Assembly: GCA_016764535.1 (NCBI GenBank) | Contig: JAESRR010000173.1 | Coordinates: 1-12,534 of the forward strand | Reading direction: 5' to 3' | From: Cohaesibacteraceae bacterium | GTDB taxonomy: Bacteria; Pseudomonadota; Alphaproteobacteria; Rhizobiales; Cohaesibacteraceae | Length of the DNA: 12,534 nucleotides | Shown here: piece after piece, positions 6,899 through 12,534 of the stretch | Position numbering within the stretch: the first letter of the stretch is position 1 | How the letters are laid out: each line of letters begins with the position of its first letter | Position numbers and translations under genes: made by a program | The notes under the pieces: generated by a model | The model's input: only the letters and a program-made list of their open reading frames with translations | Databases searched by the model: none | What the model was told of the DNA's origin: nothing

Positions 6899-8149
6899 AT
6901 GCATACACAACGAACAGGTTACAAGCCCGGTCAGTTGATTCTGGATGGCATTTTGGCAGTGTTTATTGCTACGTTTATTGCCGCTCTGTTATTTGCAATG
7001 TTGCGAGAGCAAGGGTTTACAAATTCTTATGCTGCACTTGCCGATGCGTTTCTGCATGGGCAACTAAATGTGGAACGGTGTTTTGATGTCGATTGTGCAG
7101 TGTCCCCTGATGGTCGTTCATGGGTCATATTCCCTCCCTTCCCAGCGCTGGTTTCCCTCCCGTTTGTAATGATATTTGGAGTCGAATTTTCTGGATTTAT
7201 CCCGTTGGCAACTGTGTTTGTTGCCGTTTCTACTCTATTATGGATTAGAATATTCAGGTCTCAGGGCGTTGAAATGCGTGAGGCCGTCTGGTTGACAGTC
7301 GCACTTGTTTTCGCATCTCCTGTTTATCTTTTGTTGCTTCGCGCCAATGGGATCTGGTTTTTCGCGCAAGCCGTTAGCTTCCTGCTGGTCACCCTTTCAA
7401 TATATGAGGCGTTTCACAAAAAACGCCTGGTGTTGATTGGAGTGTTCATTGGACTGGCTTTTTTGACACGTCAAATGTCAGTTTTTTATGCGCCGTTCAT
7501 CCTTGTCCTGCTTTTAAATTCCAAACAGCCGGTTTGGCGCATCAACAGGGAATTAATCACAAAAATATTCTGGATTGGTTTGCCAATAGCATTAAGTATC
7601 GGCCTGTATTTCATCTATAATAATGTACGATTTGGCGATTTTCTTGAAAACGGCTATCGATATTTGATTGAAAGCAGTGATGAATTGGTTCCCGGGGAAC
7701 CAATTACAAATCGTTTAAACACGGTGGGCCTATTTTCAAAAGATTATGCATTATTCAATTTTGTTTATATGTTTTTTCAAGGGTTCCATTTTGAATTTAC
7801 AGGACCCAATGCACTAACTTCTGTTGGCATGGATCGCTGGGGGACCTCTTTGTTTGCTGCCAGTCCATTTGTATTTCTTGCATTGCTTGCACCATTCAGA
7901 CAGGAAAATTTTGTTGGTTATGCTGTTATACTATTGATTGCCGGTGTGACTATTTTTTATCATTCCAATGGGTATTCACAAATAAATGCCCAGCGATACA
8001 CTCTCGACTGGTTGCCAATATTGATGGTTTTTGTTGCACGGGCTGTAACCAAAGCCCGTATGGAAGTTGTTCGGTTGCTCATTCTTTATGCGTTGGTACT
8101 TAACCTGGTTGCTTTTGCTTTAACTGCCTGGGTGGATATGACCGCTTAG
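6899..8149 (+). CDS. Integral membrane glycosyltransferase, GT-C-like
   Basis: This 416-residue protein has about ten hydrophobic segments. It starts with a short cytoplasmic tail and a first helix at about 13-35, then a long extracytoplasmic loop (about 36-82) containing LADAFLHGQL and DGRSWVIFPPFPAL. That loop layout, the later YNNVRFGDFLENGYRY (240-255), and a C-terminal RYTLDWLP are features I associate with polyprenyl-phosphate-sugar-dependent GT-C transferases (ArnT/PMT-like). Specificity cannot be assigned. Cys61 and Cys66 in the loop could form a disulfide. GGACGGGA lies seven bases before the ATG, and a small CCGG-rich hairpin (6861-6874) sits between this gene and GtrA 39 bases upstream. 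It probably consumes the lipid-linked sugar made by the HAD-UbiA enzyme and moved by GtrA. An O-antigen polymerase-like protein is a weaker alternative. Confidence 0.7.
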   Translation: MHTQRTGYKPGQLILDGILAVFIATFIAALLFAMLREQGFTNSYAALADAFLHGQLNVERCFDVDCAVSPDGRSWVIFPPFPALVSLPFVMIFGVEFSGFIPLATVFVAVSTLLWIRIFRSQGVEMREAVWLTVALVFASPVYLLLLRANGIWFFAQAVSFLLVTLSIYEAFHKKRLVLIGVFIGLAFLTRQMSVFYAPFILVLLLNSKQPVWRINRELITKIFWIGLPIALSIGLYFIYNNVRFGDFLENGYRYLIESSDELVPGEPITNRLNTVGLFSKDYALFNFVYMFFQGFHFEFTGPNALTSVGMDRWGTSLFAASPFVFLALLAPFRQENFVGYAVILLIAGVTIFYHSNGYSQINAQRYTLDWLPILMVFVARAVTKARMEVVRLLILYALVLNLVAFALTAWVDMTA

Positions 8150-8234
8150 AATGTAATTATTGTGGCCAGGATACTTGCTCGCAAGAGTGTGGATCAGTTA
8201 CACCCATACCAAATCGCACCTGTTCGGGACAACC

Positions 8235-9572
8235 ATGAAACACACCGTTAGATTCGCCCCATCACCCACCGGCAACATTCATATTGGAAATGTGCGGCCT
8301 GCATTGATGAATTGGCTGGTTGCTTTGAAAACCGGCGGGACCTTTATACTGCGTTATGATGACACCGATCTGGAGCGATCCAGAACGGAATATGCCGAAG
8401 CAATTGCAGCTGATCTGAAATGGCTTGGCATTACGCCTCATCGGATCGAAAAACAGTCTGACAGATTTGGCTTATATGACACAGTAGCTGAACGCCTCAA
8501 AAAAATGGGGCGCCTGTATCCGTGTTATGAAACACCCGAGGAACTTGACCGCCGTCGTAAAAGATTGCGTGCCCGGGGCTTGCCACCGGTTTATGATCGA
8601 TCGGCTCTGGATTTAAGCGATGAACAAATAGCAGCCTTTGAATCTGAAGGACGCAGTGCTCACTGGCGATTTAAACTGGAAATTGAGAACATCAACTGGC
8701 ATGACCACATTCGTGGTGATATTGAAATCGATCTGGGATCGGTTTCGGATCCAGTGCTCATACGTGCCGATGGAACATATTTGTATACATTGCCGTCTGT
8801 TGTCGACGATATAGATATGGGAATTTCTATGGTGATCCGGGGCGAAGACCATGTCACCAATACTGCGGTTCAAATTCAAATATTTAATTTGTTGTCGGGC
8901 AAGTCGCCTGAATTTGCCCACCACAATTTATTGACTTCGATGACGGGTGAAGGCCTTTCCAAAAGACTTGGTTCCTTGTCCATTCAGTCGTTGAGGGAAA
9001 AGGGATATGAGGGAATTTCGGTAGCGACATTTGCAGTTCTTGTCGGGACATCGGAGGCAATCGCCCCGAGCGGGGATCTGGAAGAGCTAGCTAAAATTTT
9101 TGAATTGACTAAAGTTTCAAAATCGCCGGCAAAATTTGATGAAACCGAATTACTAAGCCTGAATACTCGTCAGGTACATCAAATGACATATGTGTCGGCT
9201 TGTGCACATCTGGAAAACCACATTGCTGCTGAATTGAGCGAAGAATTGTGGGTTGCAGTACGCGGCAATCTCGAGAAGTTTTCAGATATACACGTCTGGC
9301 TGAAAATTGTGAATGAAGGGCCGGATGAAATTGATCTGGAATCTTCAGACAGAGAGTTCGTCATTCAGGCTGCTGAATATCTTCCTTCTGCTCCGTGGGA
9401 TGCAAACACCTGGAAAACGTGGACAAATACCTTGAAAGAGAAAACTGGCCGTAAAGGGAAATCCTTGTTTATGCCCTTGCGTTTGGCATTGACCGGCAAA
9501 TCTCATGGCCCGGAGCTCGCTGCTTTGTTGCCTGTCATTGGACTGGATAAAACGCGGGCCCTACTATCCTGA
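8235..9572 (+). CDS. gltX: Glutamate-tRNA ligase, second-type alphaproteobacterial GluRS
   Basis: This is a class I aminoacyl-tRNA synthetase that charges tRNA with glutamate in the cytosol. The start at 8235 gives 445 residues and places FAPSPTGNIHIGN at 7-19. The HIGH motif reads HIGN (16-19) and the KMSKS loop reads LSKRLGS (241-247). Other GluRS features are RYDDTD (40-45), WLGITP, DGTYLYTLPSVVDDIDMGI (179-197) and IRGEDH (201-206). The short anticodon-binding region ends in FMPLRLALTGKSHGPELAALL, which recalls the shorter GluRS copy seen beside a full-length one in many Rhizobiales. If so, it may be specialised for tRNA-Glu or tRNA-Gln in the GatCAB route. A GTG at 8160 would add 25 residues unlike GluRS and is rejected. 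The last 38 bases overlap the convergent DUF2865 gene. Confidence 0.93.
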   Translation: MKHTVRFAPSPTGNIHIGNVRPALMNWLVALKTGGTFILRYDDTDLERSRTEYAEAIAADLKWLGITPHRIEKQSDRFGLYDTVAERLKKMGRLYPCYETPEELDRRRKRLRARGLPPVYDRSALDLSDEQIAAFESEGRSAHWRFKLEIENINWHDHIRGDIEIDLGSVSDPVLIRADGTYLYTLPSVVDDIDMGISMVIRGEDHVTNTAVQIQIFNLLSGKSPEFAHHNLLTSMTGEGLSKRLGSLSIQSLREKGYEGISVATFAVLVGTSEAIAPSGDLEELAKIFELTKVSKSPAKFDETELLSLNTRQVHQMTYVSACAHLENHIAAELSEELWVAVRGNLEKFSDIHVWLKIVNEGPDEIDLESSDREFVIQAAEYLPSAPWDANTWKTWTNTLKEKTGRKGKSLFMPLRLALTGKSHGPELAALLPVIGLDKTRALLS

Positions 9573-10662
9573 CACGTTTGCCGTTGGACGCTGTTACAAT
9601 TTTGTTTTCTGTACTGGTTTTAAGGGCAGACAGACGCGTAAGCTGAAATCCCGTTTCCATCGCTTCCAGTGTGTCAGGATCAATGAAAATGTCCTGATGC
9701 GATGTTGGTAGAGGAATAGTAAAGCCACTGATTGTTGTCGCGCGTCTTTTTCCCTTTTTTCCTGTTGAACTCACCAGCTCAAGCGGCAGGAGTTTGGCAA
9801 CCCCGGGAGCTGGATGACATTCCGCTACATATTCTGTTCTGTATCGGAACGCATAGGATAGTTTTTTGTAAGGCGTCCCACCCAGCGAAACCATTTGATC
9901 GCTATTTTCACCGGGATTTGCATGAATGAATAGCGACACATCTGCCAATTGGTTTGAATTACTTTTGCAAAGGCCTTCGTCCCGCGCAAATCCGGATTGT
10001 GTGGTCGCGAAACTTATCGGAAAATAGTAGCCGTCGCATTTACGCACACAGAGCGTGCGAAATGTACCAATTTGGGGAATATCGTCAATTCCCGAAAATC
10101 GAACTTTACTTCGGTTTCCACCGCCAAAAAGGGCCCCGAAAAACGATGTATTGCTACGGGATCGAATGCGGGTTTTGGAAAATTGTGCGTACTGATCGCC
10201 GCATTTATTGCTTCCCAGCTCGGCGAGCAGTCCAAGTCGTTGCCGCTGGCGCCCGCGGGGATCTGAACTAAATCGAGATCGTTTGCTGTCAAGTTTTGCG
10301 AGATTGGCTTCCATTTTGTTAAGCCGGGGCATAAGCTTCTTGCAACTTGGTCCAGCTTTTCGACGAAACAAAAACCCTGTTTGGATGCACCCGTCCGCTT
10401 TCGCTTTACGTTGTGCGGATCGTATCTGTCTTTTTTGTTGTTTATAGGCTTTGTCATATGCGGCAAAGGATTTGGCACTGCTTGAGGATCTTCCTCGTTG
10501 CAGTTTTGCAAGTTGACCTTCAAGCTGGGCGCAATATTGAATTCGGGTTTTTGATCGAGCGCTTGCTTCCCCTGCAAAAGTCAGGACAACGCTTACAAGC
10601 AATAGTGATGCTAACGGTCTAATGGCAGAATGTTTGCAAGATCTGAAGGCTTGGTTGGCCAT
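9535..10662 (-). CDS. Secreted DUF2865 family protein
   Basis: This 375-residue exported protein has no known function. The start at 10662 gives a clear Sec signal peptide: a basic stretch, a hydrophobic core (about 17-30) and a GEASA cleavage site after residue 35. The frame stays open for 51 codons upstream, but those residues do not look like coding sequence. The mature N-terminal half is rich in Lys, Arg, Gln and Ser, likely helical or coiled-coil, with scattered cysteines (44, 92, 107, 154). The DUF2865 core is FRTLCVRKCDGYYFPISFATT (201-221) followed by FARDE, HANPGE (247-252), MVSLGG and AFRYRTEY (271-278). A basic linker (KKGKRR) precedes a tail ending VRIVGPAFYPVQ. From memory, homologues usually carry a further cysteine-rich CP motif after the core, which reads SNSNQLAD here. 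The gene converges on gltX with a 38-base overlap. Confidence 0.8.
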   Translation of the reverse strand: MANQAFRSCKHSAIRPLASLLLVSVVLTFAGEASARSKTRIQYCAQLEGQLAKLQRGRSSSSAKSFAAYDKAYKQQKRQIRSAQRKAKADGCIQTGFLFRRKAGPSCKKLMPRLNKMEANLAKLDSKRSRFSSDPRGRQRQRLGLLAELGSNKCGDQYAQFSKTRIRSRSNTSFFGALFGGGNRSKVRFSGIDDIPQIGTFRTLCVRKCDGYYFPISFATTQSGFARDEGLCKSNSNQLADVSLFIHANPGENSDQMVSLGGTPYKKLSYAFRYRTEYVAECHPAPGVAKLLPLELVSSTGKKGKRRATTISGFTIPLPTSHQDIFIDPDTLEAMETGFQLTRLSALKTSTENKIVTASNGKRVRIVGPAFYPVQ

Positions 10663-10894
10663 TAGTTCATCCGAATCCGATTTCGCAGGAAATCTAGCAC
10701 AAGCGTATTGGATAGTGTCACAGTTTCCCGATCGATAAGATAATTGTGAACCATGAATATGGCTGATCAATGAACAAATTCCAGGTGGGAGTTTGGGAAA
10801 ACGATCAACACCCACTGTCAGCGGTGATCAGGTTAGCAAATTATTGGATCAGGTGGTTCATTTGAAAAAAGTTGTTGGTGCAAATACTTTGGTC

Positions 10895-10918
10895 AAAAAG
10901 CGCGGGGGCAGCTTTTTT
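10895..10918 (+). terminator. Bidirectional terminator-like hairpin
   Basis: AAAAAGC (10895-10901) pairs with GCTTTTT (10911-10917) around a G-rich loop, with one more T after. The A- and T-tracts make it terminator-like on either strand. The stem has only two G-C pairs, so it would be weak. No gene ends nearby: both flanking genes point away from it. It would therefore serve an unannotated transcript or nothing at all. Confidence 0.35.
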
Positions 10919-10919
10919 G

Positions 10920-10945
10920 AAATTAGTTGCAAATGCTACTAATTT
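10920..10945. promoter_or_regulatory. 8-bp inverted repeat AAATTAGT-N10-ACTAATTT
   Basis: AAATTAGT (10920-10927) and ACTAATTT (10938-10945) are perfect reverse complements separated by ten bases. A regulator dimer could bind both arms. It lies between two divergent genes, about 258 bases from the DUF2865 start and 272 from the FAH start, and only two bases after the preceding hairpin. The function is a guess. Confidence 0.35.
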
Positions 10946-11216
10946 GTCGTACTGACCATAGTCAAATGAATACACGGGACACATGTCACATATTCAGGAC
11001 AAAAGCGGGATGGTTGATAGAATTGGTGATTATGACCGAACTTCCGGGCTCCTTGATTATTCCCAAAGGGTGTAGTTGTAGAAGAACCCAATCAAACGGG
11101 GGCTATTTGAAATGATGGTTGTCGCTCCACAATATCCCAATAATTTGCAATAATATTGAAATTTGCAGCATTGATCCGGTAAATGGAAAATGCCGCGCTA
11201 ATTGAATGAGGACAGT

Positions 11217-12230
11217 ATGAAACTGGCAACCATGCGTGACGGCACCCGGGACGGGCGTCTTGTTATCGTCTCAAGGGATTTATCCAGATTTGTCGAGGCC
11301 GGGGATGATATTCCGACAATGCAGGCTGCAATGGATGACTGGGATGATGTTGCCCCAATGCTTGAGGCGCGTTATGCCAGGCTGAACGAAGGCAGTGTTC
11401 AAAGTGAAGTGTTTGATCAACAGAAATGTCTATCGCCCTTACCACGTGCTTATCAATGGGCAGACGGGTCGGCCTACGTAAACCATGTTGAGTTGGTTCG
11501 TAAGGCGCGCGGTGCAGTCCTTCCTGACAGTTTTTGGACTGAACCACTAATGTATCAGGGCGGGTCAGATACTTTCCTTGCGCCAACCGAGAATATTGAA
11601 TTGGCCGATACAGCGTGGGGAATTGATTTTGAAGCGGAAGTTGCGGTTATAACAGGTGACGTGAAACCTGGTACATCAACGGATGACGCAGAAAAATCCA
11701 TTCGATTATTTATGCTGGTCAATGATGTCTCGCTAAGGGCGCTTATCCCGGCAGAGCTAGGCAAAGGGTTCGGGTTTTTTCAATCAAAACCGTCATCGGC
11801 ATTTTCACCAGTTGCAGTTACGGTTGATGAACTTGGTGAAGCCTGGAAAGATGGCAAAGTGAACCTGCCTATGCTTGTTACCTACAATGATCAGGCATTT
11901 GGCAAGGCAGAAGCCGGTGTCGATATGACATTCAATTTCCCCACTCTGGTTGCGCATGCAGCCAAAACCCGCCCATTGGGAGCGGGAGCAATAATTGGCT
12001 CGGGTACAATATCCAATAAACTGGACGGTGGTGCAGGCAAGGCGATTTCCGCTGGCGGTGTTGGCTATAGCTGCATCGCAGAAATCCGAATGATTGAGAC
12101 GATTGAAAGCGGCAGCGCGTCTACGCCGTTTATGCAGTTTGGTGATACTGTGCGTATCGAGATGAATGATGCCGACGGTAATTCGATATTTGGTGTTATT
12201 GACCAGAAAGTAGAGAAATATAATGGCTAA
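11217..12230 (+). CDS. Fumarylacetoacetate hydrolase (FAH) family protein
   Basis: This is a 337-residue cytosolic enzyme of the FAH superfamily, metal-dependent hydrolases that cleave C-C bonds in acylpyruvates, as in the last step of tyrosine/homogentisate breakdown (fumarate plus acetoacetate). The start at 11217 follows GAGGA (11208-11212) by four bases. Asp83 and His90 are spaced as the metal Asp and catalytic His of true fumarylacetoacetases (D-x6-H). The other expected ligands are Glu139 and Glu141 (DFEAEVAV), Asp170 (LVNDVSLR) and Lys191 (FFQSKPSSAFSPV). Later motifs are GVDMTFNFP, GAGAIIGSGTISNK and GVGYSCIAEIRMIETI. This matches the roughly 335-residue FAH form I know from Rhizobiales, often annotated fumarylacetoacetase (FahA-like); other acylpyruvase activities remain possible. 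Its end overlaps the next gene by 8 bases. No homogentisate dioxygenase gene is in view. Confidence 0.9.
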   Translation: MKLATMRDGTRDGRLVIVSRDLSRFVEAGDDIPTMQAAMDDWDDVAPMLEARYARLNEGSVQSEVFDQQKCLSPLPRAYQWADGSAYVNHVELVRKARGAVLPDSFWTEPLMYQGGSDTFLAPTENIELADTAWGIDFEAEVAVITGDVKPGTSTDDAEKSIRLFMLVNDVSLRALIPAELGKGFGFFQSKPSSAFSPVAVTVDELGEAWKDGKVNLPMLVTYNDQAFGKAEAGVDMTFNFPTLVAHAAKTRPLGAGAIIGSGTISNKLDGGAGKAISAGGVGYSCIAEIRMIETIESGSASTPFMQFGDTVRIEMNDADGNSIFGVIDQKVEKYNG

Positions 12231-12534
12231 AAAATTCGCATCATCTGCCGATTTGGGTGAAAAAACCATTAGTTTTGATGAACTTGGCCCAGATCTTTAT
12301 GCGTTCACTGCTCAGGGTGATCCAAATTCCGGCGTTATCATCGGTGATGATTGTTGTATGGTGATTGACGCCCAGGCCACTCCTGTCGCAGCCGGGGAGG
12401 TGATGGAGCGCGTGCGCAAGATCACGGACAAACCCGTAAAATACGTTGTTTTAACGCATTATCATGCTGTCCGGGTTCTTGGCGCAAGCGGATATGGTGC
12501 CGAGCATATTATTGCATCAGACAAATGCCGGTCA
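12223..12534 (+). CDS. Metallo-beta-lactamase-fold hydrolase, 5' part (runs off window)
   Basis: The ATG at 12223 overlaps the FAH stop codon by 8 bases (ATGGCTAA), so the two genes are probably translationally coupled. The first 104 codons are in the window. The N-terminal MBL strands are recognisable: LYAFTAQGDPNSGVIIGDD, then MVIDAQATP (46-54) with the expected Asp49, then VVLTHYH (75-81). The usual HxHxDH zinc motif reads HYHAVR, keeping His79 and His81 but with Val83 and Arg84 where Asp and His are expected. The following LGASGYGAEHIIASD fits the fold. The remaining metal ligands lie beyond the edge. A hydrolase role on a thioester or lactone in the same catabolic route as the FAH enzyme is plausible but unproven. 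Confidence 0.8.
   Translation, partial: MAKKFASSADLGEKTISFDELGPDLYAFTAQGDPNSGVIIGDDCCMVIDAQATPVAAGEVMERVRKITDKPVKYVVLTHYHAVRVLGASGYGAEHIIASDKCRS

Larger units (their letters stand above)
10663..11216. other. Gene-free region between divergent DUF2865 and FAH genes
   Basis: No credible protein gene or tRNA was found in these 554 bases. A 62-codon open stretch (10927-11115) lacks a ribosome binding site and protein-like composition. The region holds two adjacent stem-loops (10895-10917 and 10920-10945). A weak promoter for the DUF2865 gene might lie on the minus strand: GTGACA, read from the complement of 10716-10721, and TAGATT from 10691-10696, with a 19-base spacer. Ahead of the FAH gene, TTGAAA (11156-11161) and TAAATG (11180-11185) with an 18-base spacer are a poor promoter match. 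The AT-rich character resembles the other long intergenic region at 4551-4969. Confidence 0.55.

Noticed and set aside
8174..8185. CTTGC/GCAAG inverted repeat before gltX
   Set aside because: The two-base loop is too tight for a stable RNA hairpin and no T-tract follows; repeats this small are expected by chance.
8160..8234. GTG start extending the GluRS by 25 residues
   Set aside because: GluRS proteins begin only a few residues before the FAPSPTG motif, and the added segment is unlike the family.
10014..10577. A 187-codon minus-strand open frame inside the DUF2865 gene
   Set aside because: It overlaps the DUF2865 gene in another frame, and the DUF2865 frame carries a signal peptide and family motifs while this one has none.
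10663..10815. 51-codon upstream extension of the DUF2865 protein
   Set aside because: It would bury the Sec signal peptide inside the protein; the start at 10662 gives a normal signal peptide.
10927..11115. A possible 62-residue small protein in the FAH upstream region
   Set aside because: It needs a TTG start inside a hairpin arm, has no ribosome binding site, and its residue pattern is not protein-like.

Overview
The window reads as a chromosomal segment from an alphaproteobacterium, most likely a moderate-GC member of the Hyphomicrobiales (Rhizobiales). Three things point there: the order BamB lipoprotein then Der GTPase; a class II (plant/actinobacterial type) DAHP synthase; and a second-type glutamyl-tRNA synthetase next to a DUF2865 protein, a family I know mainly from Rhizobiales. 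The assignment rests on protein character alone, with no database search. No tRNA, rRNA, CRISPR array, insertion sequence or prophage was found. The genes look resident, and the two long intergenic stretches are AT-rich and full of small dyads.

Layout. Positions 1-1455 hold the possible last codons of an upstream gene, then a bamB-like outer-membrane assembly lipoprotein. Positions 1456-3024 hold der (engA), preceded by a leader with a consensus -10 box and a terminator-like hairpin that ends against the ribosome binding site. Positions 3180-4550 encode class II DAHP synthase, the first step of the shikimate pathway. After a gene-free, dyad-rich stretch (4551-4969), three membrane genes run together from 4970 to 8149: a HAD phosphatase fused to a UbiA-family prenyltransferase, a GtrA-family protein, and a GT-C-like integral membrane glycosyltransferase. 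Positions 8235-9572 encode a GluRS, and its end overlaps a convergent gene for a secreted DUF2865 protein (10662 to 9535, minus strand). A second gene-free region (10663-11216) follows. The window ends with a fumarylacetoacetate hydrolase family gene (11217-12230), overlapped by 8 bases by the start of a metallo-beta-lactamase-fold gene that runs off the edge.

How the genes fit together. bamB and der are housekeeping genes for envelope assembly and ribosome biogenesis. The most interesting unit is 4970-8149. Its domain set resembles the parts used to build and use polyprenyl-phosphate-linked pentose donors (UbiA-type phosphoribosyl transfer to polyprenyl phosphate, dephosphorylation, GtrA-assisted membrane passage, GT-C transfer). 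Here the putative synthase and phosphatase are one polypeptide. This is an inference from domains and neighbourhood; the sugar and the acceptor are unknown. The FAH/MBL pair looks like a translationally coupled catabolic unit, plausibly for aromatic amino acid or homogentisate breakdown.
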